The notes: generated from the sequence alone by a model not told the origin. A stretch of DNA of 64,000 nucleotides from Pseudoalteromonas sp. MSK9-3 (GCF_003590335.1 NZ_MIET01000010.1:1-64000), one strand, 5' to 3'. Counted from the first letter of the stretch, positions 27,221 to 36,448 are shown. Made by a program: numbers and translations.

Positions 27221-27241
27221 TGCGAGCTTTAAAATAAGGCT
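27198..27241 (+). promoter_or_regulatory. Hairpin spanning the arfA 3' end (RNase III / terminator type)
   Basis: AGCCTTATTTTA (27198-27209, inside the arfA reading frame) pairs perfectly with TAAAATAAGGCT (27230-27241, past the stop), followed by TTTTAGTTTTT. In E. coli an equivalent stem inside arfA is cut by RNase III, creating non-stop mRNA so that the protein is made only when tmRNA fails. The arrangement here suggests the same control. Confidence 0.65.
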
Positions 27242-27249
27242 TTTAGTTT

Positions 27250-28143
27250 TTAGTCCTCCCATTGAGAGGCGTTTACGAAATGTTGAGCTAAGTAGTCGAT
27301 AAACGCTCTGACTTTAGGCGCAAGTAATCGAGAACTTGGATAAAGTGCCCAAATAGCGGTGTCAGAGACAAGAGGGTAGTCAGGTAATACTTGAACCAAA
27401 TTACCAGATTTTAAGTGTTTATAGACGCTCCATTTCGAATTTATGGTAATACCAAGGCCATTAATACAGGCGTCTCTTATTGCTTCGCCGTTATCTGTTC
27501 TAAAGTTTCCCGTTGTTTTTATTACTGTTTGCCCCTCGTCGGTACGAAACCCCCAGTTTTCTAAACCTATCAGTGAAATACATTTATGGTTTGTCAGATC
27601 ATGTGGAGAGCTAGGTTGTCCATATTGCGTGATGTAAGCGGGGGATGCGCATAATATACGGTGATCTGGTGCGAGTTTGCGGGCGATGAGTGTGGAGTCT
27701 TTCAGTTCAGAGTTACGAATGGCAATATCGAATCCGCCTTCAACCAAATCAACAATGGTATCGGATAGCTTTAAATCGACTTTTAAATCGGGGAATTGTG
27801 CTAAAAAGTCGGCCATGATAGGCACTAAGTGCATACGACCAAAAGAAGCAGGGGCAGCCACTCGTAAGGTGCCCCGAGGTAAGAAGCTGCCTGCGCCCAC
27901 AGAGGCTCTTGCTGCTTCTACACTTGCGATAACATCCTCAGCATGAGGTAAAAATGCTTTGCCCTCCTCTGTGAGGCTCACTTTACGCGTTGTTCTATGG
28001 ATCAACCTAACGCCCAGTGTACTTTCTAGCTTATTAATATGAGCACTTGCGACCGCAGGTGATAAACCCAGCTCATTACCCGCCATACTTATGTTATGTG
28101 TGACAGCAATTCTAATGAATAGCGTAAGGTGCTCTATCTGCAT
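27250..28143 (-). CDS. LysR-family transcriptional regulator
   Basis: 297 aa from ATG 28143 (MQIEHLTLFIRIAVTHN); an in-frame TTG 12 bases earlier is unlikely. The N-terminal winged helix has HINKLESTLGVRLIHRTTRKVSLTEEG. The C-terminal effector domain begins near residue 90. It is divergent from the oxidoreductase at 28271 with a 127-bp gap, so it probably regulates it. Confidence 0.92.
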   Translation of the reverse strand: MQIEHLTLFIRIAVTHNISMAGNELGLSPAVASAHINKLESTLGVRLIHRTTRKVSLTEEGKAFLPHAEDVIASVEAARASVGAGSFLPRGTLRVAAPASFGRMHLVPIMADFLAQFPDLKVDLKLSDTIVDLVEGGFDIAIRNSELKDSTLIARKLAPDHRILCASPAYITQYGQPSSPHDLTNHKCISLIGLENWGFRTDEGQTVIKTTGNFRTDNGEAIRDACINGLGITINSKWSVYKHLKSGNLVQVLPDYPLVSDTAIWALYPSSRLLAPKVRAFIDYLAQHFVNASQWED

Positions 28144-28270
28144 AATTATCAACAAAATCTAAAAAGTGATTCTGTATACTGCGCTATTATCAATGTAATT
28201 TCTAGTTTATATACTGCCAATTATTAAATGAAACATGAATAAATAACGAGATAACGCAGAGGAACTAAGT

Positions 28271-29257
28271 ATGAAAGCTATGGTGATAAATCGGTTCGGT
28301 AATGAAGATGAGTTTGTATTAACACAGGTAGAAAAACCGCAAGTAAAAGTAGGACATGTGGTGATTAAAGTGGCAGCGACCAGTGTGAATACGGTTGACA
28401 CCATGATCCGTCAAATGGGTAATGATCTTCCCCTGGCTCCGGCTCTTCCTGCGATACTTGGGATGGATTTTGCTGGTACTATTACTGAGGTTGGTGAAGG
28501 CGTTGTAGACTATCACGTGGGTGATGAAGTCTATGGTTGTGCTGGTGGGCTTGCTGATTTACAAGGCTCGCTTGCTGAATATATGCTTGCTGACGCCAAC
28601 TTGATTGCCCTAAAGCCGAAAAACTTATCAATGCGTGAAGCCGCCGCCTTACCTTTGGTTGGTATTACCGCGTATGAAGGGTTAATGCGCGCAAACATTA
28701 CAGCAGGTCAAAACGTACTGGTCCATGGCGGCTCTGGTGGGGTAGGGCATGTTGCATTACAATTGGCAAAGCACTTTGGAGCACAGGTATTTGCCACCGG
28801 TGGGGGAGATGCGCAATTAGCATTAATTGAACAATTGGGTGCTACAGCCATTAATTATAAAACTCAGAGCGTAGCAGATTATGTGGAGCTACATACTCAA
28901 GGGGTTGGGTTTGACGTGGTTTTTGATTCTGTTGGTGGGCAAAATATGGCGAATTCATTCGCCGCAGCAGCGCTGAATGGTCAGGTTGCGTCAACGGTTT
29001 CTATGGTGGAGCTAGATTTATCGCAAGCGCATTTTAAAGGCTTATCTTTACATGTTGTGTTTATGCTGATCCCAATGTTACACAATCACCAGCGTGAAGC
29101 TCATGCACATGTTTTGAAGCAATTGACGCGTATAGTTGAGTTGGGTGGACTCCAGCCTATTTTAGATACACAGCAGTTTAATTTAGAGGACGTGGGCAGC
29201 GCTCATGCACGCTTAACCAGTGGTCAAGGTATGGGTAAAGTCGTTGTAGAGTTATAA
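28271..29257 (+). CDS. Zinc-independent quinone-oxidoreductase-like MDR dehydrogenase
   Basis: 328 aa of the medium-chain dehydrogenase superfamily. The N-terminal GroES-like domain carries GMDFAGTITEVGEGV. The nucleotide-binding Rossmann domain has VHGGSGGVGHVALQLAKHFGA, typical of NADPH quinone reductases. No catalytic or structural zinc ligands are seen. The ribosome binding site GAGGA precedes ATG. The divergent LysR gene is its likely regulator. The substrate is unknown; quinones or enones are common. Confidence 0.92.
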   Translation: MKAMVINRFGNEDEFVLTQVEKPQVKVGHVVIKVAATSVNTVDTMIRQMGNDLPLAPALPAILGMDFAGTITEVGEGVVDYHVGDEVYGCAGGLADLQGSLAEYMLADANLIALKPKNLSMREAAALPLVGITAYEGLMRANITAGQNVLVHGGSGGVGHVALQLAKHFGAQVFATGGGDAQLALIEQLGATAINYKTQSVADYVELHTQGVGFDVVFDSVGGQNMANSFAAAALNGQVASTVSMVELDLSQAHFKGLSLHVVFMLIPMLHNHQREAHAHVLKQLTRIVELGGLQPILDTQQFNLEDVGSAHARLTSGQGMGKVVVEL

Positions 29258-29265
29258 CGAGTTTT

Positions 29266-29293
29266 GAAAAGGCAGTAGGTATACTGCCTTTTC
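29266..29293. terminator. Bidirectional terminator
   Basis: GAAAAGGCAGTA-GGTA-TACTGCCTTTTC, a perfect 12-bp stem with a four-base loop between convergent genes, with A/T-rich flanks. Confidence 0.8.
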
Positions 29294-29317
29294 AATTGGA
29301 AAACTTAGTGGGTTATT

Positions 29318-29860
29318 CTATTTGTGTTTCTTAAATAAATAGGCACTGAGCAAGCCTGCAACCGTACCAAAAAAGTGACTGCTCCAGCTAATATTAGGTT
29401 GATAACTGAGTAGAGAAAATGCCAGTCCCCCATAGATAAAAAAGACCAATATTGCGATGGCTATATTTTTCATATTACGCTGAAAAACAGCCAAACCAAG
29501 CAAGTAACCCCACAGACCAAACACCATTAAACTAGCACCCGCATGATGTGCGCTTGATCCTAATAACCACACACAGCTACCAGCTGCTAGCGTAATAAAA
29601 GTAAACACTAAAGCAAACTTTTTCAGCCCACTTTGCAAAGTCAAAAAAGACAATATACACAACGGAATTGCGTTGGAGGCGAGATGTCCCCAATTATGGT
29701 GGATCCAGGGGGCTAGGGGGATCCCAATAAGGCCTTCTAGAGTCCGTGGATAGATGCCAAACTGCGAGACAAATCCGTGAGAGAAGGTGTTGATAAATTG
29801 TATGGCGACCATGATAAAAAATATTGTCGCCACAATGCGCAGAGATTGCTTAAATGGCAT
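29318..29860 (-). CDS. Rhomboid-family membrane protein (probable intramembrane serine protease)
   Basis: 180 aa with about six hydrophobic helices. The family block HHNWGHLASN follows the first loop, GASLMVFG carries the candidate catalytic serine, and SSHFFGTVAG the catalytic histidine of the Ser-His dyad. The serine motif lacks the usual GxSG second glycine, so activity is likely but not certain. Monocistronic. Confidence 0.75.
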   Translation of the reverse strand: MPFKQSLRIVATIFFIMVAIQFINTFSHGFVSQFGIYPRTLEGLIGIPLAPWIHHNWGHLASNAIPLCILSFLTLQSGLKKFALVFTFITLAAGSCVWLLGSSAHHAGASLMVFGLWGYLLGLAVFQRNMKNIAIAILVFFIYGGLAFSLLSYQPNISWSSHFFGTVAGLLSAYLFKKHK

Positions 29861-30257
29861 AGTGCTTACCTATAATGTCGTAATTTTTCTTTGACTGACT
29901 TTTCATTCTTACCACACAGATAGTTATTTTTGTAAAGCTACATTAATTTAAGCACTTAAAAATAGCATCGTGATGGATATTAGACCTTCATCGTAAATAA
30001 TAGCCAATGTTTATATTAGTCAGCATGAGTCAATGGGTGCTGAGCAACAGAAGAGCTTAAAGGTTGCTAATTGTTTTATGAGTATTATCGCATTTCTAAT
30101 CTTTATATCTATAAACAAAAAGTAAAAAACCTATTTTAGGTAATTGCTATTAAATACCTTTAAAGCAATATTTTAAGTTTTCTTACTTGGTTATCTCATT
30201 AAGATATGTAGAATAGTGTTCTGGAATTTAGTATAAAAGCAGATCAGGTGACAATGA
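29861..30257. other. Intergenic region before the envelope-stress locus
   Basis: Nearly 400 bases with promoters of the rhomboid gene (minus) and the lipoprotein gene (plus). No gene or clear site was seen. Confidence 0.4.
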
Positions 30258-31214
30258 ATGTCCGATTTTAGAGTTTGGAAACTTATTAGTCTGTTTTGTT
30301 TGTTTAGCTTAATGCTGGGCTGTGAATCGAAAGAAGAGCGGACTCAACAAACAATCAAATACACACTTCAAGAAGCATCTAAAGAGATTAATGCTCTGGG
30401 CGATGCGCTTGAGAAAAAGCAAATACGCAATGCTGTATTACTCAGTGAATACAGCAGGGTATTGAGTCAACAAAACCCCCAACTTAGTGCAATTGCACAA
30501 CTCATAGGGCAAGACGCTTCTACGCAAGGCCCGTTATATCAAAATCTATTAACACGTTATAGCGAGCTAAAAGCACCTGCCGCGAATATGAATAGTGACG
30601 ATATTATTAACCAAGCGACGTTATTAAAAGAAGCTGCTACACGCAGTTTATATTCTGATGCGTTAACTGATCCGATTAATGTGCTTGCCGATATGTCGAA
30701 TGGCACCTTATCGAGAGTTGGCGCAGTGAGTAAAGCTGCTGAAGATGCCGCCAACAACGGGCAGGCCAATGTGGGTAATCAATTAGTTGGTAACGCCAAT
30801 TATGGTCAATGGGAAACTAATTCAAGTGGTACAAGCTTTTGGATGTGGTACGGCATGTACCGTATGCTCGGTGATTTAGTGGGGGATGTTGACTATGGCG
30901 GCTGGAGCAAACGCCGCAGGTATAGTTATTATAATGACTATGGCCGCAAGCGATACACCAGCTACAAAAGGTATCAACGTCAGACAGTGGTAGAGCAACG
31001 CACCCGTCAATCATATAAAAGCCAGGGCAAACAATTTACGAGTCCTTACGCGAAAAAGAAATCAGGCGCATCTGGGTTAAGTCGCAGCAGCCATACCCCT
31101 TCATCAGCAACACGCAGTAGTTACTCTCGAAATAGTAGCTATGCCAAGTCTAGTGCTGGCTCAGTGCGTAATAGCTCAAGTAGAACCTCGCGCGGCGTGA
31201 GCCGAGGCAAGTAA
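30258..31214 (+). CDS. Lipoprotein with basic Ser/Tyr/Arg-rich tail
   Basis: 318 aa; the lipobox LMLGC near residue 22 predicts lipidation. Residues about 30-190 are helical and polar. The last 110 residues are low complexity, rich in Arg, Ser, Tyr and Lys (RRRYSYYNDYGRKRYTSYKR), and suited to binding anionic surfaces. I did not recognise a family. It opens the gene row lipoprotein - DUF350 - spermidine-synthase-like, 25 bases before the next start, suggesting an envelope-stress role. Confidence 0.7.
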   Translation: MSDFRVWKLISLFCLFSLMLGCESKEERTQQTIKYTLQEASKEINALGDALEKKQIRNAVLLSEYSRVLSQQNPQLSAIAQLIGQDASTQGPLYQNLLTRYSELKAPAANMNSDDIINQATLLKEAATRSLYSDALTDPINVLADMSNGTLSRVGAVSKAAEDAANNGQANVGNQLVGNANYGQWETNSSGTSFWMWYGMYRMLGDLVGDVDYGGWSKRRRYSYYNDYGRKRYTSYKRYQRQTVVEQRTRQSYKSQGKQFTSPYAKKKSGASGLSRSSHTPSSATRSSYSRNSSYAKSSAGSVRNSSSRTSRGVSRGK

Positions 31215-31239
31215 CGAATTGATAGCGGAGTTTAAAAAC

Positions 31240-32139
31240 ATGTACCAAATTAATGGATTAACGGCTTGGTCTCTACAAGCGCTACTGATAGATATGATGG
31301 TGATCATTGCCTTGTTTGTCAGTTTAAAATATATAAAGGGGTGGGTATCAAACCTACACGCCAATGACGAAATAACGGAAAAAGATAACTTTGCATTTGG
31401 ATTAAGTTTTGCAGCTGGTCTTGCAGGCTTGGCTATTGTACTGACAGGGATCACCAGCGGGGCGTTTGCTGATTCTTTACTTGCCGAAGCAACGCAGATG
31501 GCAGGCTATGGCATTGTGGGTATTATTTTGATTAAGATTGGGCACTTTTTTCAAGATAAGGTTGCGCTGCAAAAAGTAAATTTACATGACGAAATTATAA
31601 AGGGAAATATTACCGCCGCATTGATTGATTTTGGTCATGTTATCAGTGTCGCAATTGTTATTCGCTCAGCGCTTATTTGGGTGTTGACCGAGGGGTGGTA
31701 TGGGCTACCTATCGTTGTGGTGGCATTTATTATTGGTAATATCTGTATGTTATTAATAAGTCAGTATCGTGTTCAATTATTTAAACGGACTAATCGCAGC
31801 GGCGATTGCTTACAACAAGCCATCCTTGATAACAATATTGCAGTGGGTATTCGTTATGCAGGCTTTTTGATTGGCAGCGCATTAGCGTTAACCGCTGCTA
31901 CGGGTATTGCGCCTTATGTGGCGGATAATATTACTTCAAGCCTAATTTATTGGAGTGTTTCGGCTCTTGGTAGTTTAGTCGCTTTTATTTTATTGCACTT
32001 GGTCATGATAAAAATAATCTTGGCTGGCAAGGATATTTCTGATGAAGTGAATCGTCAAAAGAACATTGGCGTTGCGACCATTTCTGCGGCAATTTCGTTT
32101 GCTATCGGTATGACAATGGCAACGTTGCTTGGTGCTTAA
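31240..32139 (+). CDS. Inner-membrane protein with two DUF350 domains (YjfL-like, duplicated)
   Basis: 299 aa from ATG 31240 with GGAG upstream. Two repeats of four helices are visible, the first opening with LTAWSLQALLIDMMVIIALFVSLKYI and the second with NNIAVGIRYAGFLIGSALALTAAT. E. coli YjfL has a single DUF350 unit of about 130 aa, so this is a tandem version. The function is unknown; it is encoded next to PspA-type stress proteins. Confidence 0.82.
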   Translation: MYQINGLTAWSLQALLIDMMVIIALFVSLKYIKGWVSNLHANDEITEKDNFAFGLSFAAGLAGLAIVLTGITSGAFADSLLAEATQMAGYGIVGIILIKIGHFFQDKVALQKVNLHDEIIKGNITAALIDFGHVISVAIVIRSALIWVLTEGWYGLPIVVVAFIIGNICMLLISQYRVQLFKRTNRSGDCLQQAILDNNIAVGIRYAGFLIGSALALTAATGIAPYVADNITSSLIYWSVSALGSLVAFILLHLVMIKIILAGKDISDEVNRQKNIGVATISAAISFAIGMTMATLLGA

Positions 32140-32142
32140 GGT

Positions 32143-33876
32143 TTGACATCAACGACATCAAATACAACGAATGTGACCAGTAACGTAAAGTTACTTGGTC
32201 ACGATATTTTATTGATCAGCGTGATGGCTATTTTAGCCGGTTGCGGCCTGATATATGAATACCTACTCTCTCATTATGCTGGGCGTATTTTAGGCTCTGT
32301 TGAAAGTGCCATTTATGCCATGATTGGCACCATGATAGTGGCGATGGGCATTGGTGCATTTTTAGCTCGGTGGTTTAAAGACCCATTTACGGCCTTTGCT
32401 TGGTTAGAGAGTTTAATCGCCTTATTGGGTATGACGAGTATCTTGATTATCGCCAGTATTATTGCGCTCAGTTACACCCTTCCCCATACGTTTTCGAGTT
32501 TATATAACTTACCTGTCGATGCGGTGATAGATGGACAAGTATTTGAGTCTTTTCAAGCCGTCGCTCGCTTTTTACCTTATATATTTGGTCTGATGTTGGG
32601 GATTTTTATTGGGATGGAAATTCCCTTAATCGCCCGTATTCGTCAGCATGTCTATGGTCGGTTTTTAGAAAATAATGCGGGTACTATTTATGGTGCTGAC
32701 TATATTGGCGCGGGCATTGGTGCTGCAATATGGGTCATGATCATGTTAGCCCTGCCTATCATGCAAGCCGCCGCCTGGACAGCACTATTCAATATTGTGG
32801 CTGGGTTGATATTTTTGTGGCGATATCATCAGCATGTACGCTTCGCCAAACTGTTATTAGTGTGTCATTTATTATTGTTAGGCTTGTTTGTGATCTTGTT
32901 GAGCTATGGCTCAAATTGGATGAAAGACTTAAGCAACGTTTTATATAAAGATAAAGTGATTTACTCAGAGTCGACTAAATATCAGCATGTGGTTGTGACT
33001 GAGCGTTTGAGTAGAACGCAAACGGCGCCAATTAACGATTTATTCTTGAATGGACGCTTACAGTTTTCAAGTGCAGATGAGCAGATATACCACACGATGC
33101 TGGTTTACCCTGCGATGCTGGCGGCAAATCGTCATGATAAGGTATTGATCATTGGTGGTGGCGATGGGTTGGCATTACGTGATGTATTAAAGTGGCCTGT
33201 AAAAGAAGCAACATTGATAGACTTAGATGGGCAACTGCTTTCATTATTTGGTTTACAAGGGCAGCCATTTCCAGCATTACCGCAGATAACGGAAAAGCTC
33301 TCAGGGTTAAACAACAATGCGCTTAATGATCCAAGAGCCACGGTGATCGTGGCAGATGCGTTTTTGGAAGTTGAAAAAATGCTTGATCAAGGGCGATTGT
33401 TCGACAGTATCATTATTGATTTACCAGACCCAAATCACCCTGATTTGAATAAGTTATATAGTGATTACTTTTACAATCATGTAAGGCAATTACTGGCACC
33501 AGATGGGGCGTTATCTATTCAATCAACCTCACCTTATCATGCTAAGAATGCATTTATTAGTATTGCTAAAACGGTCAAGCATGCAGGCTTTACCCATGTT
33601 GAGCAATATCAGCAAAATATTCCGTCGTTTGGTCAATGGGGTTGGACGATAGCAACCCGTGCAGGGCAACCGGCGAGTGAAAGAATTAAACAAATAGCGG
33701 AATTTCCGGTGCTGAGCAATTGGGTTAATCAAGAATATTTGCAAGCGGCCTTTGCTTTCCCTAATCGTTTTTTTGAGAATAATAAGGATATAGAGGTCAA
33801 CAGGTTAGGAACTGGCGTGCTATATGATTATTATCGCCAAGCATGGCAAACCGAAGCTGAATTGTATAAAAATTAA
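32143..33876 (+). CDS. Membrane-anchored spermidine-synthase-like protein
   Basis: 577 aa. The N-terminal part (about 1-260) has around seven transmembrane helices, including GCGLIYEYLLSHYAGRILGS. The C-terminal part is a Rossmann methyltransferase fold of the spermidine-synthase type: LIIGGGDGLALRDVL, LIDLDGQL and IIIDLPDP. This pairing is common in bacteria and known from PspA/DUF350 neighbourhoods. The product is unproven; aminopropyl transfer or related chemistry is inferred. The start is uncertain: TTG 32143 lies just after the DUF350 stop, and no ATG precedes the first helices. Confidence 0.85.
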   Translation: MTSTTSNTTNVTSNVKLLGHDILLISVMAILAGCGLIYEYLLSHYAGRILGSVESAIYAMIGTMIVAMGIGAFLARWFKDPFTAFAWLESLIALLGMTSILIIASIIALSYTLPHTFSSLYNLPVDAVIDGQVFESFQAVARFLPYIFGLMLGIFIGMEIPLIARIRQHVYGRFLENNAGTIYGADYIGAGIGAAIWVMIMLALPIMQAAAWTALFNIVAGLIFLWRYHQHVRFAKLLLVCHLLLLGLFVILLSYGSNWMKDLSNVLYKDKVIYSESTKYQHVVVTERLSRTQTAPINDLFLNGRLQFSSADEQIYHTMLVYPAMLAANRHDKVLIIGGGDGLALRDVLKWPVKEATLIDLDGQLLSLFGLQGQPFPALPQITEKLSGLNNNALNDPRATVIVADAFLEVEKMLDQGRLFDSIIIDLPDPNHPDLNKLYSDYFYNHVRQLLAPDGALSIQSTSPYHAKNAFISIAKTVKHAGFTHVEQYQQNIPSFGQWGWTIATRAGQPASERIKQIAEFPVLSNWVNQEYLQAAFAFPNRFFENNKDIEVNRLGTGVLYDYYRQAWQTEAELYKN

Positions 33877-33888
33877 AATTGCAGGGTT

Positions 33889-33935
33889 GACATAATATGT
33901 CGCCTGTGCAAATCTTAACTCAGACATAATATGTC
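33889..33935. promoter_or_regulatory. Paired palindromic sites before the pspA-like operon
   Basis: GACATAATATGTC occurs twice (33889-33901 and 33923-33935), each a perfect 6-bp inverted repeat around one base, 34 bp apart start to start. The first overlaps a TTGACA hexamer. A dimeric regulator is inferred; the identity is unknown. Confidence 0.55.
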
Positions 33936-33956
33936 ATAGTGAATAAGGTATATAAG

Positions 33957-34370
33957 ATGGAATTAAATGAATTATCAATCAAACTGGCATCTTTTGAAAC
34001 AGAAGGTGCACAATTTGAATCGTTCGTAATCGCTAATGAAGGCGAGCAAGATGTATTACAGGTGATCGTTGATGGCAACGATGAATTGCCAATATTTGTT
34101 ACGCAAACAGAAGAGCAACTTGTATGCATCAGTTACCTATTTAAAGAAAGTGAAGTGAAAGCTGAACTAGTGGCTGAATTAAATGAAGCGTTATTGAGGC
34201 TGAATGTACCTGTTCCATTGAGCGCTTTTGCTAAAATTGATGATCAGTATGCTATTTTTGGTGCGCTGGCTGTTTCGTCTTCGATTGATGAAATTACCCA
34301 TGAATTGGTCACGCTTGCAGACAATGCGATTGATGCACTTGATGCTGTCACTATGTACTTAAATGATTAA
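33957..34370 (+). CDS. DUF2170-family protein (YjfI-like)
   Basis: 137 aa from ATG 33957 with AAGG upstream. The acidic small protein has the DUF2170 pattern (LNELSIKLASFETEGAQFE, DELPIFVTQTEEQLVCISYLF). It precedes the PspA homologue, as yjfI precedes yjfJ in E. coli. Probably an accessory or regulator of PspA; function unknown. Confidence 0.8.
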   Translation: MELNELSIKLASFETEGAQFESFVIANEGEQDVLQVIVDGNDELPIFVTQTEEQLVCISYLFKESEVKAELVAELNEALLRLNVPVPLSAFAKIDDQYAIFGALAVSSSIDEITHELVTLADNAIDALDAVTMYLND

Positions 34371-34385
34371 TATTGGAGTTTGATT

Positions 34386-35075
34386 ATGAGTATTTTAAAA
34401 AAATTATTTACAGCGGTACGTGGTGGAGCTAGAGAAGTTGGTGAGTCTATTGTCGATGCCAATGGTATTCGTATTTTTGAGCAAGAGATTGCAGATGCGC
34501 AAAATGCATTAGCCAAAGCGAAAAAAAGCCTAACTGAGGTGATGGCTAAAGAAATGCAAACTAAACGTAAGGTGAGCGCATTAGATAGCAGCATCGCTGA
34601 GCATGAAGATTATGCAGGCCAAGCTTTAAGTCAAGGTAATGAAGCGCTTGCTGTAGAAATTGCTGAAAAAATCAGTGATTTTGAAGTTGAAAAAGAAGAG
34701 TTAGCAGTGGTACTTGATGGTTTCTCTAAGCATGTGATTTTGCTAAAACAGCAAGTAAAAGAAGCTGAAAAATCAATTAAAGAAAACCAACGTCAACTGA
34801 CTATGGTTAAAACCACTGAAAGCGTGCAGAAGGCAACGATGGCAGTTAACAGCACTTTGAATACTAATGATTCATCTATGGTAAACGCGCGTCAATCATT
34901 AGAGCGTATTAAGCAACGCCAACAAGATAGACAAGACCAATTGGGTGCAGCTAAAGAGTTAGAAGCTGCTGCAACTGGGGCTGACTTAAAAGCAAAAATG
35001 GCAGAAGCGGGCATCGGCTCAACTGCTAAAAGTAACGATATTTTAGAGCGTATTAAAGCAAAGCAAGCACAGTAA
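34386..35075 (+). CDS. PspA/IM30-family protein (YjfJ-like)
   Basis: 229 aa, from ATG 34386 with GGAG upstream. Almost entirely coiled-coil (EQEIADAQNALAKAKKSLTE and following), with the amphipathic N-terminal helix of the family (SILKKLFTAVRGGAREVGES). PspA/IM30 proteins assemble on the inner membrane to stabilise it under envelope stress. It is followed by an internal terminator, which may limit expression of the downstream genes. Confidence 0.9.
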   Translation: MSILKKLFTAVRGGAREVGESIVDANGIRIFEQEIADAQNALAKAKKSLTEVMAKEMQTKRKVSALDSSIAEHEDYAGQALSQGNEALAVEIAEKISDFEVEKEELAVVLDGFSKHVILLKQQVKEAEKSIKENQRQLTMVKTTESVQKATMAVNSTLNTNDSSMVNARQSLERIKQRQQDRQDQLGAAKELEAAATGADLKAKMAEAGIGSTAKSNDILERIKAKQAQ

Positions 35076-35088
35076 TTAATACGACATG

Positions 35089-35116
35089 AAAAAAGGAGGC
35101 CCACGCCTCCTTTTTT
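35089..35116 (+). terminator. Intrinsic terminator inside the pspA-like operon
   Basis: AAAAAAGGAGGC-CCAC-GCCTCCTTTTTT, a perfect 12-bp stem with a T tract, 14 bases after the PspA-like stop. Confidence 0.85.
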
Positions 35117-35148
35117 GTTTAAGTACATTATAAAAGTAAGGTTCTCTT

Positions 35149-35787
35149 ATGTTTGGTTTTTTTAAATCTAAAAAAGCACCTGAGCGCCAGCTAAACCACC
35201 CAAGTGAATTGGTGGTTGGTGATATGCTGACACTCATTGACTCATTTGCTTACCCAAGTTGGCTTAAAGGTCAAACACTTAAAGTTACTGATGTGCAAAC
35301 ATATCAATATCAGCACAGTGCTGAATATGAATTTGTACTTGAAAGTGAGTCTGGAAAAGTTGTCTTTTTGCAAGTTGAGCGCGAAGATGGTGAAGAGTTT
35401 GCTAACTTTTCTGTAAAAATACAGCGTGACGACGTAGACACGATTTTTACGCTAGATGAATTTGCCCGTATTTTTGATGAAGAGCACCTCAGTGCGATAC
35501 AGGCGATAACCAAGCCTGAACAATACAGTCATTTTTTAGCGACAAATTACAAACAAAGCGAAGCTCCTTACGTGTGTTATTACCATGAAAAGGATTACCG
35601 AAAGTCGACCTTACCACGCTATCAAGATGAATCTGGCGAGCCATGCGAAATCATTTCATTGCTCAGTGATGATGAAAATCACAGCATTAATATTGAAATT
35701 TGGGAAGGAGGAGAGACCGAAGTATCGTTAACCCTTAGTCGTCCAGTAAGTGATATCGTTGACTTATTTCCAGGTAGTGGCGCGTGA
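35149..35787 (+). CDS. DUF2491-family protein (YjfK-like)
   Basis: 212 aa, begins MFGFFKSKKAPERQLNHPSE, typical of DUF2491 proteins. Acidic and predicted soluble. In E. coli yjfK follows yjfJ in the same order. Function unknown, presumably membrane-stress related. AAGG lies upstream. The next gene overlaps its stop. Confidence 0.82.
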   Translation: MFGFFKSKKAPERQLNHPSELVVGDMLTLIDSFAYPSWLKGQTLKVTDVQTYQYQHSAEYEFVLESESGKVVFLQVEREDGEEFANFSVKIQRDDVDTIFTLDEFARIFDEEHLSAIQAITKPEQYSHFLATNYKQSEAPYVCYYHEKDYRKSTLPRYQDESGEPCEIISLLSDDENHSINIEIWEGGETEVSLTLSRPVSDIVDLFPGSGA

Positions 35788-36101
35788 GTGATAAGCAAAC
35801 TAAATGGCAGCGTCAAGAGCAAGCCGTTCGCGCAACGCAAATGGCTTTTGATCTGACCAGTGACGTGCAAAAAAGCATAAAGAAGCAAGCCATTGATGAA
35901 GAGCTCACACCATCAGATATGATCCGTAAAATTTTACAGCTAGATGTTAAATCTAAAAAGACGCGACAGCGACTTTCGTTTAACCTCAATGATGATGAGA
36001 TTGCTGAATTGGCGGCGCGCTTTGGTGTGCAATCTGATGATAAACGAGCAGTTAAACAGCAAGTTGCTGACATTCTGATTCAAAAGTTCTCAAAAAACTA
36101 G
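35784..36101 (+). CDS. Small helical protein, possible ribbon-helix-helix-like regulator
   Basis: 105 aa starting at GTG 35784, which overlaps the DUF2491 stop (GTGA arrangement). The region LTSDVQKSIKKQAIDEELTPSDMIRKILQLD has the shape of a ribbon-helix-helix DNA-binding domain, and a second helical repeat (FNLNDDEIAELAARFGV) follows. Function unknown. It may act on the palindromes upstream of the operon. Confidence 0.6.
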   Translation: MSDKQTKWQRQEQAVRATQMAFDLTSDVQKSIKKQAIDEELTPSDMIRKILQLDVKSKKTRQRLSFNLNDDEIAELAARFGVQSDDKRAVKQQVADILIQKFSKN

Positions 36102-36448
36102 GCTAGTCAAATAAGTAGGTAATACACCACCTTCGCATTGTCTACTTTCATTCTTTTCGCAGTCTATCCTATTCCAACTCGGTTTATTTTCCCTTTTTTG
36201 TATACGAGTGAGAATATTAAATTGAATTTTTCTATACATCATTTGATTTATATATTCACGCACTAGGTTTAACTTTTTGTTTTGTAATTGCTTTTTATTT
36301 TCAATTCATTTTAATATGAAAATATCCATGTTTGTTTTTTATCCTCTTAATGTTAATTTTCTGGTGCGTTTCATTGCTATTTATAAAGCATCTTAAAGTG
36401 CATATATGAAGGCAATGTTGATAGGAATGCCATAAAAAGGATATAGGG
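36102..36448. other. AT-rich intergenic region before the lipase gene
   Basis: About 350 bases with no gene or recognisable operator; it likely contains the promoter of the lipase gene. Confidence 0.4.
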
